Notes under the pieces: generated by a model
Told to the model about the DNA's origin: nothing
The model's database searches: none
Seen by the model: only the letters and a program-made list of their open reading frames with translations
Made by a program: the position numbers and the translations under genes
Shown: in pieces, positions 21,262 to 30,040 of the stretch
Position numbering within the stretch: the stretch's first letter is position 1
Layout: each line of letters begins with the position of its first letter
Assembly (NCBI GenBank): GCA_022009995.1
Contig: CP091734.1
Location: 992,001 to 1,056,000 of the forward strand
From: Clostridiales bacterium
GTDB taxonomy: Bacteria; Bacillota; Clostridia; Christensenellales; CAG-917
Reading direction: 5' to 3'
Length of the DNA stretch: 64,000 nucleotides

Positions 21262-21422
21262 GCGCGTTATTTCAAAAAATCGTCGAAAATCTCCCGAAAA
21301 AATTGTCAAAAAGTGCAAAAATTTGAAAATACCCCCTATACAAACGTTTTTTTATGTGTTATAATTCCATTAGTTTTAGGTTCAATAATAAACAACAATA
21401 TACAAGTTTTAAGGATTTTTTT

Positions 21423-22937
21423 ATGGAAAAGATTGCAATTATCGATTTAGGTTCAAATTCCGCGCGTCTCGTACTCGTCAACATTCTCGAAGGCGGATAC
21501 TTTGTCGTTTTCGACGAATTGAAGGAATCCGTACGCCTCGGGCAGGATATGGACTGGGACGGCTTTTTGAAGCCGCAACGCATCGCGCAAACGATAAAAA
21601 CGCTGAAAATGTTCCGCCGTCTTTGCGACGCGAACGGCGTTGAAAAGATTTACGCTTACGCAACTTCCGCCGTACGCCGCGCCAAAAACCAGAAAAGTTT
21701 TCTTGACGAAGTCGCGGTTTCGTGCGGTATCAAGATTCAGGTTCTGACAAAGGACGAACAGGCAAACCTTGTTTATCAGGGCGTCATCAACAGTCTGGAA
21801 GTGCCCAAAGGGCTTATTATGGACATCGGCGGCGGCAGCACGCAGTTCATTTATTACAGCCGCAAGAATATCCTTGCCAGCGAAACGCTGCCTTTCGGCT
21901 CGGTTACGCTTACCGACCTTTTCAAAAACGATAATTGCCCGCCCGAAGAAAAGGCGAAAAAAGTTCAGGATTTCATCAAAGAACATCTTGACAGGATCGA
22001 ATGGTTCAAAGAAATCGATCCCGATACGCAATTCGTCGGCGTCGGCGGCACGTTCAGAAACCTCGGTCGTATAAGCAGGAATATCAAAAAATACCCGCTC
22101 GATATGATGCACAATTACCATCTTTCGACGGAAGAATTCAATCAGATTTACAACACCATCAAAACGCTTGACCTTGACCGCACCCAAAAAATCAAAGGGT
22201 TGTCGTCGGGACGCGCCGATATTTTCCCGACCGCGCTTGCTGTCGTTAAGGAAGTTATCGATTACGTCGGTCTCAACGAAATCATCGTCAGCGGTTGCGG
22301 ACTTCGCGAAGGCGCAATGTTCCGCTATGCCGTGCCCAGCACCAACGAGAAGCCGTTGTCGGATATTCTGGGACACAGCATTCAGACGCTCATGCACTAT
22401 TTCGACGCGAACATTCCCCATGCGGAACACGTGTATAATCTGTCGTTACAGCTGTTTAAGCAGTTAAAAGTGCTGCATAAACTGCCCAGAGCGTACGTTA
22501 AGGTGTTGCGCGTCGCCGCGCTTCTGCACGACAGCGGTATGCGTATCAAGTTCTATGACCACCATCGCCACAGCAGTTATATCATCTTAAACAGCAACCT
22601 TTACGGCATTTCGCAAAAGGATCTTGTCGTGGCGGCGTTCGTTGCGGGCGGTCACAAAAAGAGCGACTTTAACGAACTTGATATGAGCAAATACCGCGTC
22701 CTGCTTTCTCAGGAAGACGTCGAGGCAATCAAAAAACTTTCGGTCATTCTGCGTATTGCGGAAAGTTTCGACAGAAGCCAGAGCGGGCTTATCACCGGCA
22801 TCAACTGCGACGTGCTCGGCGACAGCGTGATTATGAAAACGGAAACCGAAGGAGACTGCTCGCTTGAAATCAAGGAAGCACTCACGGCCTCGTCCGAGTT
22901 CAAACGCGCATACGGTAAAAACCTTGAAATCTTATAA
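21423..22937 (+). CDS. ppx: Exopolyphosphatase / pppGpp phosphohydrolase family (Ppx/GppA) with HD domain
   Basis: 504 residues. The ATG was chosen for IAIIDLGSNSARLVLV, the first phosphate-binding loop of the ASKHA fold; the upstream extension is not conserved. The second loop is LIMDIGGGSTQFIYY and VGVGGTFRNLGRI follows. The C-terminal third has the HD-type AALLHDSGMRIKFYDHHRHSSYII. Expected to hydrolyse polyphosphate and/or pppGpp in the cytoplasm. A weak AAGG serves as RBS. It overlaps maf. Confidence 0.93.
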   Translation: MEKIAIIDLGSNSARLVLVNILEGGYFVVFDELKESVRLGQDMDWDGFLKPQRIAQTIKTLKMFRRLCDANGVEKIYAYATSAVRRAKNQKSFLDEVAVSCGIKIQVLTKDEQANLVYQGVINSLEVPKGLIMDIGGGSTQFIYYSRKNILASETLPFGSVTLTDLFKNDNCPPEEKAKKVQDFIKEHLDRIEWFKEIDPDTQFVGVGGTFRNLGRISRNIKKYPLDMMHNYHLSTEEFNQIYNTIKTLDLDRTQKIKGLSSGRADIFPTALAVVKEVIDYVGLNEIIVSGCGLREGAMFRYAVPSTNEKPLSDILGHSIQTLMHYFDANIPHAEHVYNLSLQLFKQLKVLHKLPRAYVKVLRVAALLHDSGMRIKFYDHHRHSSYIILNSNLYGISQKDLVVAAFVAGGHKKSDFNELDMSKYRVLLSQEDVEAIKKLSVILRIAESFDRSQSGLITGINCDVLGDSVIMKTETEGDCSLEIKEALTASSEFKRAYGKNLEIL

Positions 22938-23514
22938 TGACGTAAAAGTGGTTCTTGCGTCGGGTTCGCCCCGAAGGAAGGAACTTTTAAGGGAGATTTT
23001 TCCCGAATTTACGATATCGGTAAACGACGCGCCCGAAAAGAAAATCGGGCGTTTTCCGTCAAAACTCGTCACCGATAACGCGCGCGAAAAAGCAATGGCG
23101 TCCGACGCTTTGGACGCGCTTGTCGTCGCCGCGGATACCGTCGTTTTTATGGACGGCAGATATTTTCTGAAACCCAAGGACGAGAACGACGCCACGGAAA
23201 TGCTGAAAACCTTGTCAAATCGCACGCATTTCGTTTATACCGGCGTCGCGTTGAGATTCAACGATAAAATCACGACTTTTTACGTCGTGTCGAAAGTTAA
23301 AATGAAAAACCTTTCGTCGGATACGATTAAGGAATACGTCGCAACGGGCAGCCCCCTGGACAAAGCCGGCTCGTACGGCATTCAGGACGACGTCGTCGTG
23401 GCGGGTTATTCCGGCAGTTTCTCAAATATTATGGGCTTGCCCGTCGAAGAAACGGCATTGCGTATCGACGAATTTTTAAGGAGTATTTATGGCACTCATG
23501 GAACTTGCCGTTGA
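22924..23514 (+). CDS. maf: Maf-family nucleotide pyrophosphatase
   Basis: House-cleaning NTP pyrophosphatase, about 196 residues. LASGSPRRKELLREI is the phosphate-binding signature; VVAADTVV with its Asp and GSPLDKAGSYGIQD are the other family blocks. The start is uncertain: TTG at 22924, overlapping ppx, is the best in-frame start, and GTG at 22948 is an alternative. It overlaps the mreB-like gene by 26 bp, as expected for the conserved maf-mreB neighbourhood. Confidence 0.9.
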   Translation: MKSYNDVKVVLASGSPRRKELLREIFPEFTISVNDAPEKKIGRFPSKLVTDNAREKAMASDALDALVVAADTVVFMDGRYFLKPKDENDATEMLKTLSNRTHFVYTGVALRFNDKITTFYVVSKVKMKNLSSDTIKEYVATGSPLDKAGSYGIQDDVVVAGYSGSFSNIMGLPVEETALRIDEFLRSIYGTHGTCR

Positions 23515-24460
23515 TTTCGGCTCGTCTTACATTACGATTTATAAGCGCGGCGAAGGCATCGTTCTGAAAGAAGCGTCGGTCGTCGTCGTCAGCACGCACA
23601 AGAAAAAACGCGAAGTCGTGGAATCGGGAAACGCCGCGAAAAACTACGTCAAAACGACGATGGGAAACGCGCGTGAAATTTATCCCGTGCGCGAAGGCGT
23701 CGTTGTGAGCGTCGAGGACGCGTCGCTTATGATGAGCGAATTTATCAAAAGACTTTTGCCCGAAAAGATTTTCAAGCCGCAAATCCGCGCGGTTGTGATG
23801 ATTTCGTCGGGACTTACCGTTGTTGAAAGGCGCGACGTCGAAACGGTTATGCTAAACGCCGGCGTGAAAGACGTCGTTCTTGTTGAGTCGCCGCTTGCGC
23901 TGCTTGCATACACTAACAGCGTCGGCGGACTGTTTCTGGATATCGGCGGCGGCACTGCGGAAGTTGCAAGCGTCACGAAAAACGGAATTTCCGCGGCGTG
24001 CAGCGTGAATATCGCGGGCGCGATGCTCAATTCCAAAATCATTGATTATTTCGTTGAAAATTACGGTTTGAAAATCGGCGATTATACCGCGGAGAAGTTG
24101 AAACTAGACGTCGGCAGTATGTACGACAACGATTTGTCGGCAACCGAAATCAGCGGTCGCGACGTTCTGGACGGAACGCCCCGCAGTATGGAAGCGTCGG
24201 CAAAAGACGTGCGCCGCGCCATTTCAAAATCAATCGACGCTCTTATCGAAGTCGTTGAAAACGTCCTGAATATGACACCGCCCGAACTTGCGGGTGAAAT
24301 CGGCAAAAAGGGCATTTTCATTTCGGGCGGCACGTCGGAACTTCCGGGGCTTATCGAATATCTGGGCGTCAGACTTTACCTGCCGATAACGCAACTGAAA
24401 GACTATGACAATGCCGCGGCTCTCGGCGGCGGCGTGCTTTGGAAGACGGCAAAGCGTTAA
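23489..24460 (+). CDS. MreB-like actin-family protein
   Basis: 323 residues, ASKHA fold. LAVDFGSSYITIYKRGEGIVLKEASVV aligns with the MreB start (phosphate 1 and 'kGkGIVL-EPSVVA'). YPVREGVVVSVEDA matches the 'P-kdGVIaD-' block; GGLFLDIGGGTAEVA is phosphate 2; ISGGTSELPGLIEYLG is the adenosine motif. It lies after maf, the usual mreB position, but mreC, mreD and minC are absent downstream. The sequence is divergent, so a non-canonical MreB/Mbl role is possible. Confidence 0.85.
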   Translation: MALMELAVDFGSSYITIYKRGEGIVLKEASVVVVSTHKKKREVVESGNAAKNYVKTTMGNAREIYPVREGVVVSVEDASLMMSEFIKRLLPEKIFKPQIRAVVMISSGLTVVERRDVETVMLNAGVKDVVLVESPLALLAYTNSVGGLFLDIGGGTAEVASVTKNGISAACSVNIAGAMLNSKIIDYFVENYGLKIGDYTAEKLKLDVGSMYDNDLSATEISGRDVLDGTPRSMEASAKDVRRAISKSIDALIEVVENVLNMTPPELAGEIGKKGIFISGGTSELPGLIEYLGVRLYLPITQLKDYDNAAALGGGVLWKTAKR

Positions 24461-24614
24461 GTCAGATGCTTAATATGAAGGTTGATTGACGGATATTTAT
24501 CGAAATCGTCCGAAAAATCAATAAAAACATATAAAAACAAGCAAAATCACGAAAAAACACATTGAGTGTTCTTTTGACACAAAAGACTGTGGTTTTGACA
24601 TAAATCGACATAAT

Positions 24615-24646
24615 CGGCGTTTCTTTTACGAGAAACGCTTTTTTTT
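24615..24646 (+). terminator. Terminator between the mreB-like gene and minD
   Basis: The stem GCGTTTCT / AGAAACGC is followed by eight T. It sits where mreC-mreD-minC would be in relatives and splits the locus into two transcription units. Confidence 0.8.
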
Positions 24647-24685
24647 GCAGAATTTCACGGTTTACCATATATGCGGAGGTAAATT

Positions 24686-25467
24686 GTGGGAAGAAAAATT
24701 GTTGTTACATCGGGAAAAGGCGGCGTCGGAAAAACGACGCTCACGGCAAGTCTCGGAATCGCGATTGCGGAAACGGGCAAAAAAGTCGTGCTTGTGGACG
24801 CCGATATCGGACTTAATAACCTTGACGTCGTGCTTGCGGTCGAAAACAAGGTGGTTTACGACGTCCTTGACGTCATATCGGGGAAATGCAGACTGAAACA
24901 GGCGTTGATTCAGGACGTCGACAATCCCACGCTTTACGTTTTGCCGTCGGCGAAAATTCAGGACAGTCCGCTTATTACGGCGTGCAGTTTCCGAAACGTC
25001 GTGGACGCGCTCGCGCTAAACTTCGATTTTGTGATAATAGATTGTCCAGCGGGCATCGACAACGGATTTCACCGCGCGGTATCGGCGGCAACCGAGGCAA
25101 TCGTCGTAACGACGCCGCATATTTCGGCTGTGCGCGACGCCGACAAAGTGTTGTCGATACTGTCAGGGTACTGTCTTATGAGCGTCGGACTTGTTGTGAA
25201 CCGCGTGCGCGGCGATATGGTATCGAAGGGCGAAATGATGAGTGCGGGCGATATAGTGCGCGCCGTCAGATGCGAACCCGTCGGAGTTATCCCCGAGGAC
25301 GACTACATCACGATGTATTCGCAGACGGGAAAGTGCCTTTCGACACGACTTCGGGGCGCGCTTTTAAGATGCTTGCGTCGAACGTCATAAACGGCACGAA
25401 AAACATTTACGACTGCGTTTCGCGCGCAGGACTCGGCACAAGAATCAGGAGGTTTTTCGGACTGTGA
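24686..25467 (+). CDS. minD: Septum-site determining ATPase MinD (one frame break)
   Basis: Membrane-cycling ATPase that positions the division site. The GTG start follows GGAGGT. The deviant Walker A motif GKGGVGKTT is at residues ~10-18; VLVDADIGLNNLD and VIIDCPAGID are the other ParA/MinD signatures. One A missing near 25331 breaks the frame; repair gives 260 residues ending in RRFFGL, placed like the C-terminal membrane-targeting helix. The stop overlaps the minE GTG start. No minC is seen in the window. Confidence 0.93.
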
Positions 25468-25706
25468 AAAAGACTGCAAAACTTGCAAGCGAAAGATTGA
25501 AAAACGTCATTTTAAGCGATAAAGTTTCCCATCCCGACAGGCTCAACGACCTTTTGAAAAGCGACGTAAACGATATGCTGAAAACTTATTTCGAGCTGTA
25601 TCCCGGAAGCATAAAAGTGTGTCTGAAACCGTCGGAATACGGGCTGGATATTCTTATCGACGCAACCGCCATACGGGTTAAGGATTTCGGAAGTTTCGGG
25701 GAATAA
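25464..25706 (+). CDS. minE: MinE topological specificity factor
   Basis: 80 residues, the normal MinE size. SERLKNVILSDK is the anti-MinCD helix, followed by the beta-rich topological domain (SIKVCLKPSEYGLDILIDA). The GTG start overlaps the minD stop. Its 3' half lies opposite the end of the M50 protease frame. Confidence 0.85.
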   Translation: MKKTAKLASERLKNVILSDKVSHPDRLNDLLKSDVNDMLKTYFELYPGSIKVCLKPSEYGLDILIDATAIRVKDFGSFGE

Positions 25707-26516
25707 CCTCGCCGATTTTTTTGAAAGCGGATTGTTCAGAATCAATCGTTGCATATCGTCTTCGCCGAGTTTACACACGACTTCGTTGTTTTTCATAACG
25801 TAAAAAACATAACGATAATCGGGCTTTATCAGGCATAAAACGCGCTGTAAAGTTGCGTTTTCGTCGATATACAATGTTTGACCGATAACGCCTTTGTCAT
25901 AGTTTTTCACAATCGGGGAAGCGTTGTTAAGGTATTTCAGGTCTGCCGCGTCGCTTTCAAAAATGTTGTAAATCATCAAAAACGCCGCCATCAAAAGAAA
26001 GGTGAAATTCGGCGTGGTTTTTAGCGAAAACAGGTAAAATATCAGCAGCGCGAGCGACAGGATTATCCCAAAAATTCTGAGCAGTTTTATCACTCTCGGT
26101 TTATATCCCGAAATCGCCTCGATAACTCTTGCGCCGTCCAGCGGAGTTACCGGCAAAAGATTGAAAAGCCCCGTCCAGAGATTTGCGTAAAAAAACGTTT
26201 GAAGATATGCAAAACTTTCGGGAAAAATCCACCATATCGCCACGGTAAAAAGCGCAAGCGAAAGGTTCAGAAGCGGACCTGCAAGCGCGATTATTACGTT
26301 GGATGTTTTGTCGAAATCGTGATTGTTGTAAAGCGCCGCGCCGTAGGGCAAAAAAATTATCCGCTCGGACGGATAACCTCTTGTTTTCGCGGCGATCGCA
26401 TGGAAACATTCGTGCAGAGTAACCGCAAGAACGCTCGATAAAAACGCCCCGATGCCGAATTTCCACACAAGAAGGGCGGCAACGATTATCGACATCGGGT
26501 GAATTTTGATTTTCAC
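25512..26516 (-). CDS. M50-family intramembrane metalloprotease, SpoIVFB-like
   Basis: Site-2-protease fold. The zinc motif HECFH is in TM2 (residues ~35-39), and the second site NLLPVTPLDGAR is at ~123. The C-terminal cytosolic part looks CBS-like (IDENATLQRVLCLI). The frame as written runs ~195 bp antisense into minE, which is unlikely. One extra A in the seven-A run near 25721 would give a stop at 25678 and a ~279-residue protein of SpoIVFB size. In Bacillus spoIVFAB sits between minCD and rplU; here it is at the same place but inverted. Confidence 0.8.
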   Translation of the reverse strand: MKIKIHPMSIIVAALLVWKFGIGAFLSSVLAVTLHECFHAIAAKTRGYPSERIIFLPYGAALYNNHDFDKTSNVIIALAGPLLNLSLALFTVAIWWIFPESFAYLQTFFYANLWTGLFNLLPVTPLDGARVIEAISGYKPRVIKLLRIFGIILSLALLIFYLFSLKTTPNFTFLLMAAFLMIYNIFESDAADLKYLNNASPIVKNYDKGVIGQTLYIDENATLQRVLCLIKPDYRYVFYVMKNNEVVCKLGEDDMQRLILNNPLSKKSARLFPETSEILNPYGGCVDKNIQPVFRRFQTHFYASGIQLEISFQHIVYVAFQKVVEPVGMGNFIA

Positions 26517-26520
26517 TTTT

Positions 26521-26769
26521 TCAGGTCAATATCGAAGTAAGCGCGGCAATGCTTGCGTATTTTGCGATTTGTGCAATCAGAAAGCCGAGGGAAATCGCGG
26601 TAAGCGCCATAAGCGGCAGAATCAGCAGACTGCCCGTGCCTTCCTTATTGAAAGAGCCTTTGATTTTCTCAAAGAATTGCCGCGATTTGCGCGCGGGTTT
26701 TACGTCGTACGAAACGTAATCGTTGTTGATAATCTGGTTTTCCACGTTATCGATGTCTTCGTATTTCAT
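26521..26769 (-). CDS. Small membrane protein upstream of the M50 protease
   Basis: 82 residues from the ATG preceded by GAGGTG. A charged N-terminal half is followed by a hydrophobic C-terminal stretch (SLLILPLMALTAISLGFLIA) able to form one or two TM helices. The protease starts 4 bp downstream. The place matches spoIVFA, which holds SpoIVFB in check, but I see no SpoIVFA sequence motifs, so a regulatory partner role is only suggested by position. Confidence 0.6.
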   Translation of the reverse strand: MKYEDIDNVENQIINNDYVSYDVKPARKSRQFFEKIKGSFNKEGTGSLLILPLMALTAISLGFLIAQIAKYASIAALTSILT

Positions 26770-26839
26770 ATTTGTCACCTCACGCTATTATACGGCGGAT
26801 TTTCACGATATATGCCAACGACTTAAAATCCCATATCCC

Positions 26840-26868
26840 TTGACATTTTTTATCATACATATTACAAT
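26840..26868 (+). promoter_or_regulatory. Promoter of rng with a ~120-nt leader
   Basis: TTGACA, a 17-bp spacer and TACAAT. The transcript would carry about 120 nt of leader before the rng ATG, which could serve autoregulation by RNase cleavage. Confidence 0.7.
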
Positions 26869-26993
26869 ATTTAGTTGCATAAATGAATGAAAATCGAATA
26901 ATCGAATTCGGTTGAATATATTTTTGTCGGACGCGAAAAACACCGTTTGCACGGCGGAATTTTCAAAAATCCGACGTTTTATAAGGAATTTTT

Positions 26994-28487
26994 ATGAAAA
27001 AACTCTTCATCGACTACCACCCGAAGCGCGTTTGCGTCGCAATGACCGAAAATAACGAGTTGAAGGAATATTACGTCGAAAAAGCAACGAAACCGAAAAT
27101 CGTCGGCAACATTTACAAGGGCAAAGTCGTCAATACCTTGCAGGGAATGAAAGCGGCGTTTGTCAATATCGGGCTTGAAAAAAACGCCTTCCTTTACGCG
27201 GGCGAAACGCTTGTCGACAAGACCACTTTGGGCGACGGCGCGCTTGTTATGCCGCAAAAACTCAACGTGTCGCCGGGCGACCGCATTATGTGTCAGGTCG
27301 TCAAGGATTATTTCGGCACGAAAGGCGTCAGGATTTCGCAAAACATATCGTTGCCGGGCAGGCTCGTGGTCATTATGCCGCAGATGGATTACGTCGGCAT
27401 ATCTCATAAAATTTCCGACGAGGCAAGAAGAGACGCGCTTTTGAAACTTGTCAAAGAAAACTGCCCCGCGGGCGTTGGCTTATCATTCGCACCGCCGCGC
27501 AGAACGCCGACGACGCGGATATCGTCAAGGAAATGAATTCCCTTGTCCAGAAATGGAAAAACATCGTGCAAAGTTACAAAACCGCGCAGGACGGCGACGT
27601 CGTTTACGAAGAGGGCGACCTTATCTTCCGCACAATCCGCGATATTCTGGACTCCGACATCGTCCGCATTATCGTCAACAACGAAATCGTTGCCCGCGAC
27701 CTTCGCCAGAGTCTTGTCGAAATTTACGGCGACAGAGACGTTGTGGAACTTTATACGGGCACCGAAAACCTGTTCACTTATTACAATTTGCAGTCGCAGA
27801 TTTCAAAACTCATTAAACGCAAAGTAATTTTGAAACGGCGCGTATATTGTCATCGACCGCACCGAAGCGTTGACGGCAATCGACGTCAATACCGGAAAAT
27901 ACGTCGGCGAGAACGATTTGGAAAAAACATTCCTCAACACCAACTTTCTGGCGGCGGAGGAAATCGCCAAACAGTTGCGCCTTCGCAATATCGGCGGTAT
28001 CGTCATCGTCGACTTTATCGATATGGAGCTGGAAGAAAGCCGCAAAAAACTGCTTGCCGCTTTTGAAAAGGAACTCAAAAAAGACCGCGTCCGCACCAGT
28101 AAACCCGTAATGACCACTCTGGGACTTGTCGAAGTCACGCGAAAGAAAACAAGAAGCAGCGTTTACGATTTGCTGCTTTCGGAGTGTCCGTATTGTCAGG
28201 GCGACGGGTTCGTTTTCTCGGAAGAATACGTCATTATGCGTATTCGCGAAGCACTTATGAATCTTATGAGCGACGAGGATCCGCGTTCCGTCATCGTTAC
28301 CGCAAACCCCGACGTTTACAACAAAATATTCGCTTTGCGTTACCTTGAAAGAGAGTGCAAAACGATTTGGAAAGGCAAGCGCATCTACATTATTCCCGAC
28401 GCGCTTTTACACCGCGAAAAGTTCAGCCTTTCGCCGACGAACGAAGCTGTCCTGAGCTTACCCGAAAACGCCAAACTCCTTTATTAA
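26994..28487 (+). CDS. rng: Ribonuclease G / E family endoribonuclease (two frame breaks)
   Basis: 498 residues after restoring one G near 27478 and two A near 27834. Order: an N-terminal S1-like RNA-binding domain (NIYKGKVVNTLQGMKAAFVNIG), an RNase-H-like region, then the catalytic DNase-I-like part with the Mg-binding acidic residues in ALTAIDVNTGKYVG and GGIVIVDFIDM. The zinc-link CPYCQGDG supplies the CxxC that joins protomers. No RNase E-type C-terminal scaffold. It lies upstream of rplU, as in many Clostridia. Confidence 0.93.
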
Positions 28488-28501
28488 AAAGTCATAATTT
28501 T

Positions 28502-28613
28502 GCGCCTTTTTGAGTTTTTGGCAAAACCTTACTCGGTTACGTACGCCAAAGTACGCGCCCTCGTAAGAACTTGCCAAGAAACGTCAAAAATCCATCAAAA
28601 TTCTGACTTTTTA
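28502..28613. repeat. Hairpin repeat, family B copy 1
   Basis: The hairpin at 28518-28577 has outer stem TTGGCAA/TTGCCAA, middle stem CTTAC/GTAAG, inner stem CGTAC/GTACG and loop GCCAAA. The flanks (GCGCCTTTTTGAGTTT before; GAAACGTCAAAAAT after) and the loop are the same as in the copy at 45916, while the stems differ. Confidence 0.75.
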
Positions 28614-28706
28614 GGGATTTTCAGAACCCCGAAAGAAACGTCACGGGGTCCCCACAAGATACTGTGTACTTGTGGGGCTTAATAGCATCAAAATTCTGAC
28701 TTTTTA
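28593..28706. repeat. 21-bp direct repeat flanking hairpin C copy 2
   Basis: Identical 21-mers beginning CATCAAAATTCTGAC lie at 28593-28613 and 28686-28706. Between them is the hairpin CCCCACAAGATAC / GTACTTGTGGGG (28650-28677), related to 10845-10873. This looks like nested insertion into the downstream flank of the family B repeat, or duplication. Confidence 0.6.
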
Positions 28707-28757
28707 AGAGAAATTTATTATATTTGCAAATTCTCGCCATTTTAAGAGAACTATATT

Positions 28758-28782
28758 CAGCACCCGGACGGGTGCTTTTTTA
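28758..28782 (+). terminator. Terminator downstream of rng
   Basis: The stem GCACCC / GGGTGC with loop GGAC is followed by six T. Confidence 0.8.
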
Positions 28783-28885
28783 TTAGGGTGATTTGGGAAT
28801 CCTTATTTGTTTGCCCGAACGTTATAATTATGCGTAAAAATGCGGTTTTTCGGGCGCGCATATATTATTTATATAATAAAATCGG

Positions 28886-28914
28886 TTGACATTGCCGATT
28901 TTTTTTGTTATATT
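28886..28914 (+). promoter_or_regulatory. Promoter of rplU-prp-rpmA
   Basis: TTGACA, a 17-bp spacer and TATATT, about 80 bp before the rplU ATG. Confidence 0.8.
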
Positions 28915-28917
28915 ACA

Positions 28918-28990
28918 TTTCGTGCCGCGTAGAAAGGGTACAAAGTGCGCTTGCGCCACCCCGATAGCGAGACTGGAGAGAGGAGGTATT
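28918..28990 (+). promoter_or_regulatory. Probable ribosomal protein L21 leader RNA
   Basis: The transcribed leader between the rplU promoter and its GGAGG contains GCCGCGTAGAAAGGGTACAA, then GTGCGCTTGCGCCACCCC and GAGACTGGAG. Its position and general make-up fit the autoregulatory L21 leader known upstream of rplU in Firmicutes. A covariance search was not possible here. Confidence 0.5.
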
Positions 28991-28994
28991 TAAT

Positions 28995-29300
28995 ATGTAC
29001 GCTATTATCGCAACCGGCGGTAAACAATTCAAAGTTGAAAAGGACCAGATTATTAAGGTTGAAAAACTCGACGCCAACAAAGGCGACAAGGTAACTTTGG
29101 ACGTAGTTATGCTTGCGGACGACGGTAAGGTGCTTGTCGGCGACGACCTCAAAAAGGCCAAAGTCGAGGCGGAAGTTTTGTACAGCGACAAATCCGATAA
29201 GGTTATCGTTTACAAATACAAAGCCAAGAAGAACGAGCGCAAACGTCAAGGACATCGTCAGCCCTACACCGCACTCAAAATTTTGTCCATTAAAAAGTAA
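28995..29300 (+). CDS. rplU: 50S ribosomal protein L21
   Basis: 101 residues, full length. MYAIIATGGKQFKVEKDQII is the L21 start and the C-terminal YKAKKNERKRQGHRQPYTAL is the rRNA-binding signature. Strong AGGAGG. The stop overlaps the prp start. Confidence 0.98.
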   Translation: MYAIIATGGKQFKVEKDQIIKVEKLDANKGDKVTLDVVMLADDGKVLVGDDLKKAKVEAEVLYSDKSDKVIVYKYKAKKNERKRQGHRQPYTALKILSIKK

Positions 29301-29625
29301 TGACAAAGGTCAGGATTCAAAAACATAACGGCAGTATCGTAAGCGTTGAATGCGACGGGCATACGGGATACGGCGTTGAAGGCGAAGATATCGTTTGCAG
29401 CGCGTTATCGTCCATCGTACAGACGGCGGCTTTGGGGCTTATGCAGGTTGCCGGCATCGATCTCGATTACGAAGTCAGGGAAGAAGACGGATATCTTAAA
29501 TTCACGCTCCCCCCGCTTTCAAAGGAAAGACGCCGTGACGCCGATATGATTCTGAACACACTATATCTGGGAATCTTCGATTTGCACGAAGGCTTTCGGA
29601 TTTCATTGAATTGGAGGTAAAGTAA
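29300..29625 (+). CDS. prp: Ribosomal-processing cysteine protease Prp (one frame break)
   Basis: Cleaves the N-terminal extension from L27. 108 residues once one T is restored near 29594 (GFSDFIELEVK end), placing the stop 1 bp before rpmA. The catalytic pair is present: His in CDGHTGYGVEGEDIVC and Cys at the end of that block. It lies between rplU and rpmA, its standard place. The substrate site is visible in the neighbouring L27. Confidence 0.93.
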
Positions 29626-29626
29626 T

Positions 29627-29905
29627 ATGTTTATTAATATACAATTATTTGCTCATAAAAAAGGTTCGGGTAGCTCGCACAACGGACGTGACAGCGCGGC
29701 AAAACGCCTCGGTCCCAAGCGTTCCGACGGACAATTCGTGCTTGCAGGCAACATTCTTATGCGCCAACGCGGTACGAAAATCCATCCCGGCACCAACGTA
29801 GGTATCGGCAGCGACGATACGCTTTACGCATTGAAAGACGGCATCGTCCGTTTTGAAAGAAAGGGCAAAAACGATAAACAAGTTTCGGTTTACGAAGCGG
29901 AATAA
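29627..29905 (+). CDS. rpmA: 50S ribosomal protein L27 with cleavable N-terminal extension
   Basis: 92 residues. MFINIQLF precedes the mature start AHKKGSGSSHNGRDS; the L-x-x-F/A junction is the Prp cleavage site typical of Firmicutes. The rest (GPKRSDGQFVLAGNILMRQRGTK...) is canonical L27. A terminator follows. Confidence 0.98.
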   Translation: MFINIQLFAHKKGSGSSHNGRDSAAKRLGPKRSDGQFVLAGNILMRQRGTKIHPGTNVGIGSDDTLYALKDGIVRFERKGKNDKQVSVYEAE

Positions 29906-29917
29906 GTTGAAAAACGA

Positions 29918-29948
29918 AGCACCCTGCGAGATTTCGCAGGGTTTTTTT
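29918..29948 (+). terminator. Terminator after rpmA
   Basis: The stem CCCTGCG / CGCAGGG with loop AGATTT is followed by seven T. Confidence 0.88.
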
Positions 29949-30003
29949 GTGCGAAAATTCTCACGCGCGCGCATATTTATGGATAAATAAAGCAAAAAAA
30001 CGC

Positions 30004-30032
30004 TTGACAGCGGTATTTTTCCGGATTTAATA
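30004..30032 (+). promoter_or_regulatory. Promoter overlapping the start of the DNA glycosylase gene
   Basis: TTGACA is followed after 16-21 bp by TTTAAT/TTAATA/TATAAT options. Any of them puts the transcript start within a few bases of the ATG at 30041, so the mRNA would have almost no leader. No Shine-Dalgarno is present. Confidence 0.55.
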
Positions 30033-30040
30033 TAATCCTT

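Noticed and set aside
21453..22430. 325-codon frame on the minus strand
   Set aside because: Antisense to ppx, which has intact catalytic motifs along the same stretch.
24686..25390. Considered whether minD and the other split genes are true pseudogenes or programmed frameshifts
   Set aside because: The breaks occur at unrelated homopolymers without slippery-site/stem-loop signals and affect essential genes at a uniform rate, which fits sequence error better.
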